A stretch of 64,000 bases of DNA. It comes from Aquitalea denitrificans. Lineage in GTDB: Bacteria > Pseudomonadota > Gammaproteobacteria > Burkholderiales > Chromobacteriaceae. A program made the translations under genes and the position numbers. The stretch covers positions 186,001 through 250,000 of the forward strand of contig NZ_CP047241.1 in assembly GCF_009856625.1 (NCBI RefSeq), in the 5' to 3' direction. The notes below the pieces were generated by a model. The model did no database searches and was not told the DNA's origin. It saw nothing but the letters and a program-made list of their open reading frames with translations. Of this stretch, positions 26,035 through 35,179 are shown piece by piece. Numbering within the stretch: the stretch's first letter is position 1; each line of letters opens with the position of its first letter.

Positions 26035-27224
26035 AGCCGGCAGCAGGGGCCTTGCACGGCGTGCGCGTGCTGGACCTGAGCCGCGTGCTGGGCGGGCCGT
26101 ATTGCAGCCAGGCGCTGGCCGACCATGGCGCGGATGTCATCAAGCTGGAGCCGCCCTCCGGGGATGAAACCCGTGGCTGGGGCCCGCCCTTCCTGGGCGA
26201 TACCGCCTGGTATTTCGAGGGGGTCAACCGCAACAAGCGGGCCATCTGTGTCGATCTGTCGCAGGAGGCCGGTCGCGCCATTGTGTGGCAATTGCTGGAG
26301 CAGGCCGATGTGCTGTTGGAAAACTTCAAGCCCGGCACGCTGGCGCGCTGGGGCATGGATTATGCCCGCGATCTGGCACCGCGTTTTCCGCGGCTGATTC
26401 ATTGCGCCGTCACCGGTTTTGGCGCGCAAGGGCCGTTGGGGGGCTTGCCCGGCTACGATGCTGCCATCCAGGCGATGACCGGGCTGATGAGCGTCAACGG
26501 CGAGCAGGACGGGCCGCCATTGCGGGTGGGGCTGCCGGTGGTGGACATGGTGACCGGGTTGAATGCCTTGTCCGGCATCTTGCTGGCGCTGTATGAGCGG
26601 GAGCGCAGCGGGCTGGGGCAGTCGCTGGATATTGCGCTATACGATTGCGGTGTGTCGCTGCTGCATCCGCATCTGCCCAATTATTTTGGCTCCGGCAAGG
26701 CCACGGCGCGCAGTGGCAATGCCCATCCCAATATCGCGCCCTACGACAGCTACCGCACCGCCAGCGTGCCCTTGTACCTGGCGGTGGGCAATGACCGGCA
26801 ATTTGCCCGGCTGTGCCAGATGCTGCAGATCGCCAGCTTGCCTGCCGACCCGCGCTTCATCGACAACCGCAGCCGTTGTGCCCACCGCCCGGAGCTCAAG
26901 CAGGCGCTGGAAGCGGCGCTCAGCCAGCACCGGGCTGAAGAACTGGCCCCGCGTCTGCTGCATGACGGGGTGCCTTGCGCGCCGGTGCAGGGAGTGGAGC
27001 AGGTGGTGGCCCATCCGCATACCGCTTACCGCCAGTTGCTGGTGGACATGGGTGACTATCGTGGCACCGCCTCGCCGATCAAGCTGTCCCGTACCCCGGC
27101 GCGCTATGACACGCTGCCTCCGGCCTTGGGCCAGCACAGCCGTGCCGTGCTGAGCGAACTGGGCTATGCGGACGCACAGCAACAAGCCTTGCTGGATGCC
27201 GGGGTGGTGATCAGCCACGACTGA
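26031..27224 (+). CDS. CaiB/BaiF family (class III) CoA transferase
   Basis: A 397-residue enzyme that moves CoA between acids. Family features: LDLSRVLGGPYCSQALADHGADVIKLEPP near residues 13-41 (shown by LSRVLGGPYCSQ), RNKRAICVDL near 66, and the putative nucleophilic aspartate in GLPVVDMVTGLNALSGIL near residue 172. It overlaps the acyl-CoA dehydrogenase gene as ATGA. In the pathway it would activate the incoming acid by taking CoA from another acyl-CoA, avoiding ATP use. The donor and acceptor acids are unknown. Confidence 0.92.
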   Translation: MKPAAGALHGVRVLDLSRVLGGPYCSQALADHGADVIKLEPPSGDETRGWGPPFLGDTAWYFEGVNRNKRAICVDLSQEAGRAIVWQLLEQADVLLENFKPGTLARWGMDYARDLAPRFPRLIHCAVTGFGAQGPLGGLPGYDAAIQAMTGLMSVNGEQDGPPLRVGLPVVDMVTGLNALSGILLALYERERSGLGQSLDIALYDCGVSLLHPHLPNYFGSGKATARSGNAHPNIAPYDSYRTASVPLYLAVGNDRQFARLCQMLQIASLPADPRFIDNRSRCAHRPELKQALEAALSQHRAEELAPRLLHDGVPCAPVQGVEQVVAHPHTAYRQLLVDMGDYRGTASPIKLSRTPARYDTLPPALGQHSRAVLSELGYADAQQQALLDAGVVISHD

Positions 27225-27303
27225 GCCATTCCTGCCCGCTTTCTCCCGCTAACAGCCTGCGTGCAGTGCCGGGAGATGCGCCCTTTTTCTGGAGACACTA
27301 TCC

Positions 27304-28653
27304 ATGCAACACGTGCAGACCCAGGCGGACGACAAGAAAAAACCAATGCGCGCCGCCATTGCCGCCTTTGTCGGCACCACCATCGAGTGGTACGACTTTT
27401 ATATCTATGGTCTTGCCGCCGCGCTGGTGTTCGGCAAGGTGTTCTTTCCGGCCACACTGGACCCGGGCGTGGCCACGCTGCTGTCCTTTGTCACGCTGTG
27501 GGCCGGTTTTATCGCACGCCCCTTGGGTGGCGTCATTTTCGGCCACTTTGGCGACCGTATCGGTCGCAAGACCACGCTGGTGATCACCCTGATGCTGATG
27601 GGCCTGTCCACCCTGGGCATCGGCCTGTTGCCGTCCTACCAGAGCATTGGCGTGCTGGCACCCATCGGCCTGGTGTTGCTGCGCATCGTGCAGGGCATTG
27701 CCGTCGGCGGTGAGTGGGGTGGGGCAGTGCTGATTGCCAGCGAAAACGCACCCAAGAACAAGGGCATCCTGTATGCCGCCTTTGCCCAGCAAGGCTCACC
27801 GGCGGGTAATCTGCTGGCCACGCTGGTGTTCTTCCTGCTCAGCCGCATGCCCATGCCGGAGTTTGTACAGTGGGGCTGGCGCATTCCCTTTTTGCTGTCG
27901 GCGCTGCTGGTGCTGGTGGGGCTGTTTATCCGCCTGCAGTTGACCGAATCCAAGGCCATGCAGCAGGTGATGGCGGAGAAAAAGGTAGAGCGGTTGCCGC
28001 TGCTGAGTGTGCTGCGTCAGCACGGCATGCTGGTATGGATGACCATGCTGGTGCCTACCGTCATCCACGTGACTTATCTGAAAACCACCTTCGCCCTGTC
28101 CTGGGCCACCAGCGAGCTGGGTTATGGCCGGGAAACCTTTTTGCAGATCATCCTGTGGGCCTTGGTGGTGCAGTTTGTGGTGCAGCCGTTTGGTGCGCTG
28201 CTGGTATCGCGCATGGACAAGGTCAAGGCCATTTTGTGGATCTTGCTGCCGGAATTCCTGCTGATGCCGCTGATGTTCTGGGCCATCTCCACCGGCAGCT
28301 ACTGGCTGGCCATCACGGCCATGTGCTTGGCCACCATTCCGCATTCCATGTTTTACGGTGCCATTGGCGGTCTGCTGGCCCAGGCTTTTCCGGTACAACT
28401 GCGCTACACCGGCATGTCCTTCTCCTACCAGCTGTGCTCCCTGCTGATTGGCGGCGGCACACCGGTGCTGGCGCAATGGCTGCTCAATGTCACTGGCGGC
28501 ATTAGCTGGGTGGCGGCCATTTCTGGCTGTTATGCACTGGTGTCGCTGTTCAGCACCCTGTGGCTGCTCAAACGCATTCCAGCGTCGGATGCTTCGGCGT
28601 CCAGTGAGCAAACTACCCCGGCTGCCACTTCTGTGACCACCCCCGCGCATTGA
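27304..28653 (+). CDS. MHS family MFS metabolite:H+ symporter
   Basis: A 449-residue transporter with 12 predicted helices. It carries the MHS family N-terminus GTTIEWYDFYIYGLAAAL near residue 21, the loop motif GHFGDRIGRKTTL near 80, and RIVQGIAVGGEWGGAVL near 128. MHS members import shikimate, alpha-ketoglutarate, proline/betaine, dicarboxylates or protocatechuate. Placement inside the CoA-dependent operon indicates it imports the acid that the pathway degrades. Sequence alone does not identify it. Confidence 0.93.
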   Translation: MQHVQTQADDKKKPMRAAIAAFVGTTIEWYDFYIYGLAAALVFGKVFFPATLDPGVATLLSFVTLWAGFIARPLGGVIFGHFGDRIGRKTTLVITLMLMGLSTLGIGLLPSYQSIGVLAPIGLVLLRIVQGIAVGGEWGGAVLIASENAPKNKGILYAAFAQQGSPAGNLLATLVFFLLSRMPMPEFVQWGWRIPFLLSALLVLVGLFIRLQLTESKAMQQVMAEKKVERLPLLSVLRQHGMLVWMTMLVPTVIHVTYLKTTFALSWATSELGYGRETFLQIILWALVVQFVVQPFGALLVSRMDKVKAILWILLPEFLLMPLMFWAISTGSYWLAITAMCLATIPHSMFYGAIGGLLAQAFPVQLRYTGMSFSYQLCSLLIGGGTPVLAQWLLNVTGGISWVAAISGCYALVSLFSTLWLLKRIPASDASASSEQTTPAATSVTTPAH

Positions 28654-28680
28654 TCAATCGCTTCTGCTGGAGAAACAAGC

Positions 28681-29469
28681 ATGCCATATGCCGATATTCC
28701 CGATTTATTGCTGTGTGCCGGTCCGGTGGAGGGGGTGCTGACCCTCACCCTGCACCGTCCTGCGCTGCGTAATGCCTTGTCCACCCCCTTGCTGCAGGCC
28801 TTGGTGGCGGTGCTGGCGCGGGCCGAACAGGACGAGGCCGTGGCGGTGGTGGTGTTGAGCGGTGGTGACAAGGTGTTTGCCGCCGGGGCCGATCTGGCCG
28901 AGATGGCGGACAAGAAGCTGCCCGCCATGCTGTGCGATGAACGCCCGGCGCTGTTTGCCGCCATTGCCCGCTTTCCCAAGCCGCTGCTGGCTGCCGTGTG
29001 TGGCTACGCCTTGGGCGGCGGCTGCGAACTGGCCATGCACGCCGACATCATCATCGCCGGGGAATCTGCCTGTTTCGGCCAGCCGGAAATCAAGCTGGGC
29101 ATCATGCCCGGTGCCGGTGGCACCCAGCGCCTGCTGCGCGCGGTGGGCAAGTCGCTGGCGATGAAAATGGTGCTCAGTGGCGACTTTATCGGGGCCGAAG
29201 AAGCCAGGCAGGCCGGGCTGGTGGCCGAGGTGTGGCCGGATGCCGATTGCCTGCCCAAGGCGCAAGCACTGGCTGCGAGTATTGCGCGGCAAGCCCCGCT
29301 GGCTTTGCGCCTGGCCAAGGCGGCGCTGCTGGCGGCCCAGGAAACCGGCCTGTCCGCCGGGTTGGCACAGGAGCGTGCCCATTTTGTCACGCTGTCTGCC
29401 AGTCAGGACCGGCAGGAGGGCATCCGCGCCTTTCTGGAAAAGCGTCCGCCTCAGTGGCAGGGCTGCTAG
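28681..29469 (+). CDS. enoyl-CoA hydratase/isomerase family protein
   Basis: A 262-residue crotonase-fold enzyme that hydrates 2-enoyl-CoA. The oxyanion segment KVFAAGADLAEM is near residue 64, and both catalytic-type glutamates are present, one in GGGCELAMHADI near residue 117 and one in FGQPEIKLGIMPGAGGTQRL (split: FGQPEIKLG, GAGGTQRL) near residue 138. It fits PaaF/DcaE-like hydratases acting in dicarboxylate or phenylacetate beta-oxidation. The gap to the permease gene is 27 bases and GGAGAAACA is the ribosome binding site. Confidence 0.92.
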   Translation: MPYADIPDLLLCAGPVEGVLTLTLHRPALRNALSTPLLQALVAVLARAEQDEAVAVVVLSGGDKVFAAGADLAEMADKKLPAMLCDERPALFAAIARFPKPLLAAVCGYALGGGCELAMHADIIIAGESACFGQPEIKLGIMPGAGGTQRLLRAVGKSLAMKMVLSGDFIGAEEARQAGLVAEVWPDADCLPKAQALAASIARQAPLALRLAKAALLAAQETGLSAGLAQERAHFVTLSASQDRQEGIRAFLEKRPPQWQGC

Positions 29470-29503
29470 TCCGTCTTCCCCCCATTTCGCAAAGAGAGAA
29501 GCC

Positions 29504-31036
29504 ATGCAACACGCTCTTTCCCTATCTCGCCCGGTAGCGATCATCGGCAGTGGCGTGATGGGCCGTGGCATCGCCATGGTGGCCGCTGCCGCTGGCCACC
29601 GGGTCTGTTTATATGATGCCAATGGCAGTGCCAGCGCCCAGGCGGTGGCAACCATCCAGCAGCAATGGCAACGCCAGGCCGACACAGGCAAGTTATCTGC
29701 GGAAGAGGTGGCCCGCTTGTGCGCGCGGCTGTCCCGCGCCGAACAACTGCAGCAACTGGCCGAGGCCGGTTTGGTGATTGAAGCCATTGTCGAAGACCTG
29801 GCCGCCAAGCAGGCGCTGTTCTGTCAGTTGGAGCAAATCGTGGCGGCGGACTGCCTGCTGGCCAGCAACACCTCCTCGCTGTCCGTCACCGCCATTGCTG
29901 CCGCCATGGCCGCACCGCAGCGGCTGGTGGGCATGCACTTCTTCAACCCGGCTCCGGCCATGCGGCTGGTGGAAATTGTCCACGGCCTGGCCACCGATGC
30001 CGCGCCATTGGAGCAAGTGCGCGCCACCGCCCGCGCCTGGGGCAAGGAGACGGTGCTGGTGCGCTCCAGCCCCGGTTTCATCGTCAACCGCATTGCCAGA
30101 CCGTTTTATCTGGAAAGCCTGCGTTGCTTGCAGGATGGTCTGGCCGATTGCGCCACGCTGGACCGGCTGTTGCAGCACAGCGGTGGCTTTCGCATGGGGC
30201 CGTTTGCCTTGATGGACCTGATCGGCCTGGATGTGAATCTGGCGGTGCATCGTTCCATCTGGCAGGCCATGTGTTACGACCCGCGCTACACCCCGCTGTG
30301 GATTCAGCAGGAAATGGTGGCGGCCGGCTGGCTGGGCCGCAAAAGCGGTCGCGGTTATTACACCTACCCGCTGGATCAGACAGCAGAGCCGGACCGCTTG
30401 CCCGTCGTCCAGCCGGACTGCAGCCAGATCACCTTCAATCCGGCGCAGCCGGTGGCTGTCGTGCTGGCGCAGCGGCTGCAGCAGGCCGGAGTGCAACTGG
30501 CGACGCAACACGCGGCGGCGGACTGGCTGTTCCGTACCGCCAGCGCGCATGTCTACTTGAGCGATGGCCGCCCGGCGGCGCGGCGCGAACAGGCGGAGCA
30601 GCAGCCCTGCCTGCTGCTGGATCAGGCTTTTGATTTTCAGCACGTCAGCCTGCTGGCCGCCCAGTCCAGCCCCGGCCTGTCACCGGCGCAGCGGCAGGCG
30701 CTGGAGCAACTGCTGAATGCAGCAGGCATCCGCTTGTGCCATCTGCCGGATGCTGCCGGGCTGCCGCTACTGCGCACCGTGGCCATGCTGGTCAACGAAG
30801 CGGCAGAGGTACTGCAGCAAGGCCTGGCCAGCGCGGAGGATATCGATAGCGCCATGTGCCTGGGTCTGAATTATCCACAAGGCCCGTTGGCCTGGGGCCG
30901 ACGGCTGGGCTATGGCTGGCTGGCCCAGGTGCTGCGCCACCTGGCGGATTACCACGGCGATGGCCACTACCGTGTTGCCGGCTGGCTGCAGCAACAGGCC
31001 TTTTCTTCCCTGTCATCCCCTGCCGAGGTGCTGTAA
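29504..31036 (+). CDS. 3-hydroxyacyl-CoA dehydrogenase (PaaH/DcaH type)
   Basis: A 510-residue NAD-dependent enzyme. The Rossmann motif is VAIIGSGVMGRGIAMV near residue 10; the catalytic histidine lies in GMHFFNPAPAMRLVEIVHG near residue 142 with NTSSLSVTAI before it; a first 3HCDH C-terminal domain (about 185-280) and a second, degenerate one (about 400-495) follow. This two-C-domain layout of about 500 residues is typical of PaaH/PaaC and DcaH, which oxidise 3-hydroxyadipyl-CoA. ATG 29504 starts directly before the NAD fold; upstream codons read in the shadow frame of the hydratase gene. It ends in TAATG shared with the thiolase gene. Confidence 0.93.
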   Translation: MQHALSLSRPVAIIGSGVMGRGIAMVAAAAGHRVCLYDANGSASAQAVATIQQQWQRQADTGKLSAEEVARLCARLSRAEQLQQLAEAGLVIEAIVEDLAAKQALFCQLEQIVAADCLLASNTSSLSVTAIAAAMAAPQRLVGMHFFNPAPAMRLVEIVHGLATDAAPLEQVRATARAWGKETVLVRSSPGFIVNRIARPFYLESLRCLQDGLADCATLDRLLQHSGGFRMGPFALMDLIGLDVNLAVHRSIWQAMCYDPRYTPLWIQQEMVAAGWLGRKSGRGYYTYPLDQTAEPDRLPVVQPDCSQITFNPAQPVAVVLAQRLQQAGVQLATQHAAADWLFRTASAHVYLSDGRPAARREQAEQQPCLLLDQAFDFQHVSLLAAQSSPGLSPAQRQALEQLLNAAGIRLCHLPDAAGLPLLRTVAMLVNEAAEVLQQGLASAEDIDSAMCLGLNYPQGPLAWGRRLGYGWLAQVLRHLADYHGDGHYRVAGWLQQQAFSSLSSPAEVL

Positions 31037-32244
31037 TGCAAGACGCTTATATTTGTGATGCCGTGCGTACTCCGATTGGCCGCTATGGCGGCAGCCTGTC
31101 CACCATCCGCTGTGATGATCTGGCCGCCTTGCCCTTGCGCGCCTTGCACGCGCGCCATCCGGAGCTGGATTGGGGCGTGCTGGATGATATCTGGCTGGGT
31201 TGTGCCAATCAGGCCGGGGAGGACAACCGCAATGTGGCACGCATGGCTGGACTGCTGGCCGGTCTGCCGATGACGGCTGCCGGGGTGACGCTGAACCGCC
31301 TGTGCGGTTCCGGCATGGATGCCGTGGGCAGCGCCGCCCGCTGCATCGCGCTGGGCGAGGCCGATTTGCTGCTGGCCGGCGGGGTGGAGAGCATGTCGCG
31401 CGCGCCCATGGTGCTGGGCAAGGCGGCGCAGGCGTTTGAGCGCACGCAGCCGCTGTTTGACACCACCATCGGTTGGCGCTTTATCAACCCCGTGCTGGCA
31501 CAGCAGTTTGGCACCGACTCCATGCCGCAAACCGCCGACAATGTAGCCGCCGCCTTTGGCATCAGCCGTGCCGATCAGGACCGCTTTGCCTTGCAGTCGC
31601 AGCAACGCTGGCAGGCCGCGCAGCAGCAAGGACGCTTTGCCACGGAAATCATCCCGGTGACGCTGTCGCGTCCGCGCCAGCCAGAGCGGGTGTTTGATTG
31701 CGACGAGCACCCGCGCCCGGAAGTGACGCTGGAAGGGCTGGCCAAGCTGTCCGGCATCAATGGCAAGGATCTGTCGGTGACGGCAGGCAATGCCTCCGGG
31801 GTGAATGATGGCGCTTGCGCGCTGCTGCTGGCCTCGGCGCGTGCAGTGCAGCAGCACGGCCTGCGCCCCCTGACCCGCGTGCTGGGCATGGCCTGCGCCG
31901 GGGTGGAACCACGGCTGATGGGCATCGGCCCGGTACCAGCCAGCCGCAAGCTGTTGCAGCGGCTGGGGCTGCGGCTGGAGCAAATGGAGGTGATTGAAAT
32001 CAACGAAGCCTTTGCCGCCCAGTCACTGGCGGTGCTGCGCGAGCTGGGCCTGCCGGAGGATGCCGATTACATCAACCCCAATGGCGGGGCGATTGCCATG
32101 GGCCATCCGCTGGGCATGAGCGGCGCACGCTTGTTGGCCACCGCCAGTTACGAGCTGCAACGCCGTCAGGGCCGCTATGCCCTGTGCAGCATGTGCATCG
32201 GTGTGGGGCAGGGCATTGCCGTGGTGCTGGAGCGGGTCAGCTAG
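31036..32244 (+). CDS. acetyl-CoA acyltransferase, 3-oxoadipyl-CoA thiolase type
   Basis: A 402-residue thiolase that cleaves 3-oxoacyl-CoA. It has the nucleophilic cysteine in LNRLCGSGMDAV near residue 88, the histidine in NPNGGAIAMGHPLG near residue 355, and the second cysteine in CSMCIGVGQG near residue 385. The 400-residue length and the N-terminal sequence MQDAYICDAVRTPIGRYGG closely match PcaF/PaaJ/DcaF, whose substrate is 3-oxoadipyl-CoA. Products would be succinyl-CoA and acetyl-CoA. It is the last gene of the operon; its 3' end overlaps msrQ tail to tail by 8 bases. Confidence 0.93.
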   Translation: MQDAYICDAVRTPIGRYGGSLSTIRCDDLAALPLRALHARHPELDWGVLDDIWLGCANQAGEDNRNVARMAGLLAGLPMTAAGVTLNRLCGSGMDAVGSAARCIALGEADLLLAGGVESMSRAPMVLGKAAQAFERTQPLFDTTIGWRFINPVLAQQFGTDSMPQTADNVAAAFGISRADQDRFALQSQQRWQAAQQQGRFATEIIPVTLSRPRQPERVFDCDEHPRPEVTLEGLAKLSGINGKDLSVTAGNASGVNDGACALLLASARAVQQHGLRPLTRVLGMACAGVEPRLMGIGPVPASRKLLQRLGLRLEQMEVIEINEAFAAQSLAVLRELGLPEDADYINPNGGAIAMGHPLGMSGARLLATASYELQRRQGRYALCSMCIGVGQGIAVVLERVS

Positions 32245-32860
32245 AGCGGCGCAGCCTGCGGTACACGCGCCAGCCCAGCAACACGGCCAGCACGCTGGCG
32301 TACAGCATGGGCTGGGTGAGGTCTTTCTTCACCAGCCACCAGTAATGCAATACCCCCAGTAGTGCGATCGGGTAGACCAGCCGGTGCAACTGGCCCCAGC
32401 GGCGTTTCAGCCGACGCATCCAGCCCTGGGTGGAGGTGATGGCCAGCGGCGTCATCAGCAGCATGGCGGCAAAGCCCACGGTAATGAAGGGGCGCTTGAC
32501 GATGTCGTGCAGCATGCCCGGCCAGTCGAAGAACTGATCCAGCCACACATAGGTGCTCAGGTGCAGGCTGCCGTAAAAGAAGGCATACAAGCCCAGCATG
32601 CGGCGCAGACGCAGCGGCCAGCCCCAGCCGGAAATCTGCCGCAAGGGGCTGATGGTCAGGGTGATCAGCAAGAAGCTCAGCGTCCAGGTACCGGTGGAGC
32701 GGGTGATGAACTCCACCGGGTTGACGGCAGCGCCGGACAGCACAGTCCACGCCGCGCGGGCCAGTGGCAGCAGGCAGAGCACAAAGACCGCAATCTTCAG
32801 CCAGTTGAAGCGGGCAGGCTGGCGGGCGGCAGCAGGGTTTTTCATGCGCAGGGTAGTCAT
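32237..32860 (-). CDS. msrQ: MsrQ heme-binding membrane subunit of the MsrPQ methionine sulfoxide repair system
   Basis: A 207-residue inner-membrane protein with five to six helices and the conserved histidines of the ferric reductase-like domain (for example GSLHLSTYVW and LHRLVYPIALLGVLHYWW). It passes electrons from the quinone pool or a flavin reductase to MsrP. The ATG at 32860 is one base after the msrP stop, so it is chosen over the more distal ATG at 32917. Length agrees with YedZ/MsrQ. Confidence 0.93.
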   Translation of the reverse strand: MTTLRMKNPAAARQPARFNWLKIAVFVLCLLPLARAAWTVLSGAAVNPVEFITRSTGTWTLSFLLITLTISPLRQISGWGWPLRLRRMLGLYAFFYGSLHLSTYVWLDQFFDWPGMLHDIVKRPFITVGFAAMLLMTPLAITSTQGWMRRLKRRWGQLHRLVYPIALLGVLHYWWLVKKDLTQPMLYASVLAVLLGWRVYRRLRRSS

Positions 32861-32861
32861 G

Positions 32862-33770
32862 TCAGAAGTTCTTGCGCAGGTCCATGCCACGGTACAGGCT
32901 GGCCACCTGATCGCCATAGCCGTTGAACATCAGCGTTTTGCGCTTGAGGAATTCGCCGATGCGCCGCTCGCTGGCCTGGCTCCAGCGTGGGTGGTCCACC
33001 TCCGGGTTCACATTGGAATAAAAGCCGTATTCGTGGGCATTGGCCATATTCCAGCTGGTGGCGGGCATTTGCTCTTGCAGATGGATGCGCACGATGGACT
33101 TGATGCTCTTGAAGCCGTATTTCCACGGCACCACCAGCCGGATCGGCGCGCCGTTCTGGTTGGGCAGCACATCGTTGTACAGGCCAACGGCCAGAAGGGT
33201 GAGCGGGTGCATGGCTTCGTCCATGCGTAGCCCCTCGCGGTAAGGCCAGTCCAGCACCCGGCTGCGCTGGCCGGGCATTTCTGCCGGGCGTTGCAGGGTT
33301 TCGAAGGCCACGTATTTGGCGCGCGAGTTGGGGGCTACTTGTTTGAGCAGGCTGGCGAGCGGAAAGCCTATCCACGGAATCACCATGCTCCAGCCTTCCA
33401 CGCAGCGCAGGCGGTAAATACGTTCTTCCAGCGGCTGTTTCAGCAGTTCTTCGATGCCAAAGCTGCGCGGCCTGCCCACTTCACCATCCACCACCACATT
33501 CCACGGCCGGGTTTTCAGGCTGCCGGCGTACATGGCCGGTTCGCTTTTGTCGGTGCCGAACTCGTAGTAGTTATTGTAAGTGCTGATTTCTTTCAGGCTG
33601 TTGGGCTTGTCGCTGACTGACAGCGGGCTTTTCTTGCCGGCCAGCGCAGCCAGGGTTTCACCGGACAGCAGCAGGCCGGCACTACCCAGCATGAACTGGC
33701 GGCGGTTGAAATAGACGCCTTCGGGGGTGATTTCCGAAGGCTGGATGTCGGCAGGGCGTTTGATGAGCAT
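32862..33770 (-). CDS. msrP: MsrP periplasmic molybdopterin protein-methionine sulfoxide reductase
   Basis: A 302-residue exported catalytic subunit that repairs oxidised methionine in periplasmic proteins. A Tat-type twin-arginine signal is visible (FNRRQFMLGSAG at about residues 21-32). The molybdenum-ligand cysteine lies in LRCVEGWSMV near residue 123, and the C-terminal part with ANAHEYGFYSNVNPEVDHPRWSQA (shown by EYGFYSNVNP) is family-typical. Start MLIKRPADIQPSEIT at 33770 has GGAG on its own strand just upstream. Co-transcription with msrQ is near certain from the 1-base gap. Confidence 0.95.
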   Translation of the reverse strand: MLIKRPADIQPSEITPEGVYFNRRQFMLGSAGLLLSGETLAALAGKKSPLSVSDKPNSLKEISTYNNYYEFGTDKSEPAMYAGSLKTRPWNVVVDGEVGRPRSFGIEELLKQPLEERIYRLRCVEGWSMVIPWIGFPLASLLKQVAPNSRAKYVAFETLQRPAEMPGQRSRVLDWPYREGLRMDEAMHPLTLLAVGLYNDVLPNQNGAPIRLVVPWKYGFKSIKSIVRIHLQEQMPATSWNMANAHEYGFYSNVNPEVDHPRWSQASERRIGEFLKRKTLMFNGYGDQVASLYRGMDLRKNF

Positions 33771-33911
33771 GATGGTTTCTCCAGTGCTGTGCTTCTTTGT
33801 CGCAGCAACAGGGAGAATCTGACATGCAATCTTTGCGATTGTTCTGGCTGGTTCGATAGCCAATGACTAATTTGTGTTAAGCAGCCACCCGGTGACGGGA
33901 TGATCCCGCTG

Positions 33912-34838
33912 TCAGGCGGCTTGTGCCGACCAGCTACGCCCCAGCGCGCTGCCCTGGCCACCATCGCGTGCCAGCAACTGGCCAATCGCTTGCAGGGCCG
34001 TCCAGCGCGGGCCACACCAGTGCGGCGCAATCAGGGTAGGGGCTTGCGCGGTGGCAGAAATGCGATGGAATACCACCTCCGGCGGGGTATGACGAATCAG
34101 GGAAGCGGCCAGGCTGGCGTAGTCGTCCAGTGCCATGGCAGATACCTCGCCGCGCTGATGCTGGGCGGCCATGCGGCTGCCGCGCACTATCATCAGCGGG
34201 TGCAGTTTCAAGCCCTGTACACCGATTTCCAGCACGGTATCCAGCGTGGCATGCACATCGGCGGCGTCTTCACCGGGCAGGCCGGCAATCAGGTGGGTAC
34301 AAACCTTGAGGCCATGCTGCTGGGCGCGACGCACCGCATCGCGGTAATCGGCCAGGGTGTGGCCGCGCAGGATGCGGCGCTGGGTATGGTCGTGTGCGGT
34401 CTGCAAGCCCAGCTCCAGCCACACTTCCTTGCCAGTGGCCTGGTAGGACGCGAGCAGTTCCAGTGCGCTGTCCGGCACGCAGTCCGGCCGGGTGCCCACG
34501 CACAGGCCCACCACATCGGCACTGGCCGTGGCCTCGTCATATAGCTCTCGCAGGCGGCTGACTTCGGCATAGGTGCTGGTGTAGGCCTGAAAATAGGCCA
34601 GATAACGGCGTGCACGGTCGGTCTTGCCCTTTTCGCGGGCAATCTGACCCGTAATGGACAGTTCGGCGGCATCGCGGCCAAAGCTTTTGACATTGCAGAA
34701 GGTGCAGCCGCCCCGGCCCAGCGTGCCGTCGCGGTTGGGGCAGGTGAAGTCACCCGCCAGTGACAGCTTGTGTACCGGCTGGCCATGACGGCGTTTGAGG
34801 TAGTGCCCGAAGGTATGCAGGTGAGCGGTAAGGTCCAT
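33912..34838 (-). CDS. TIGR01212 family radical SAM protein (YhcC-like)
   Basis: A 308-residue radical SAM protein. The three cysteines of the SAM-binding cluster are in FTCPNRDGTLGRGGCTFCN near residue 31, the exact arrangement of YhcC proteins. Later segments include GLCVGTRPDCVPD, VWLELGLQTAHDHT and LKVCTHLIAGLPGE, all typical. Start at 34838 (MDLTAHLHTF) precedes the conserved HYLKRRHG; upstream codons lack support. YhcC-type enzymes are conserved in proteobacteria but their substrate is unknown to me. Confidence 0.9.
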   Translation of the reverse strand: MDLTAHLHTFGHYLKRRHGQPVHKLSLAGDFTCPNRDGTLGRGGCTFCNVKSFGRDAAELSITGQIAREKGKTDRARRYLAYFQAYTSTYAEVSRLRELYDEATASADVVGLCVGTRPDCVPDSALELLASYQATGKEVWLELGLQTAHDHTQRRILRGHTLADYRDAVRRAQQHGLKVCTHLIAGLPGEDAADVHATLDTVLEIGVQGLKLHPLMIVRGSRMAAQHQRGEVSAMALDDYASLAASLIRHTPPEVVFHRISATAQAPTLIAPHWCGPRWTALQAIGQLLARDGGQGSALGRSWSAQAA

Positions 34839-34925
34839 GGTGCTAAACGGCAGAGTGCAGGCAGAAAAGCCCACAGCTTAGGCAGTTTGCAGCTGTATGG
34901 CTCTGTGCCATATCAAGGCTTGCCC

Positions 34926-35108
34926 TTACAACTGGTGAAAGCCCAGCCAGTACAGCAGCACGAAGATGGCGGAAGCAGCCAGCAGGGCAGTAGCCAGCGT
35001 GCTGACGAATTCGCGCAGGCTGGCGCGCTGACGCCGGTCCAGCAGCCAGCGGGCGATGGCATACAGTACGGTAAACAGCAGTAGCAGGCGGAACAGACGA
35101 CCGATCAT
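34926..35108 (-). CDS. small hypothetical membrane protein, 60 residues
   Basis: A 60-residue protein with two hydrophobic helices (LFRLLLLFTVLYAIARWLL at residues 4-22 and LATALLAASAIFVLLYWLG near 38-56) split by a basic linker RRQRASLREF. The codon use is ordinary for this GC-rich DNA. It is divergent from metX, about 180 bases away. I recognise no family; small double-helix membrane proteins of this kind often occur beside transport or stress genes. Confidence 0.6.
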   Translation of the reverse strand: MIGRLFRLLLLFTVLYAIARWLLDRRQRASLREFVSTLATALLAASAIFVLLYWLGFHQL

Positions 35109-35179
35109 GGTGTGAATCAGGCAGGAAAACCGGGCCGATTATGCGGTGCAGGCCGCGCGGGGGCAAGCAAGGCTATGGA

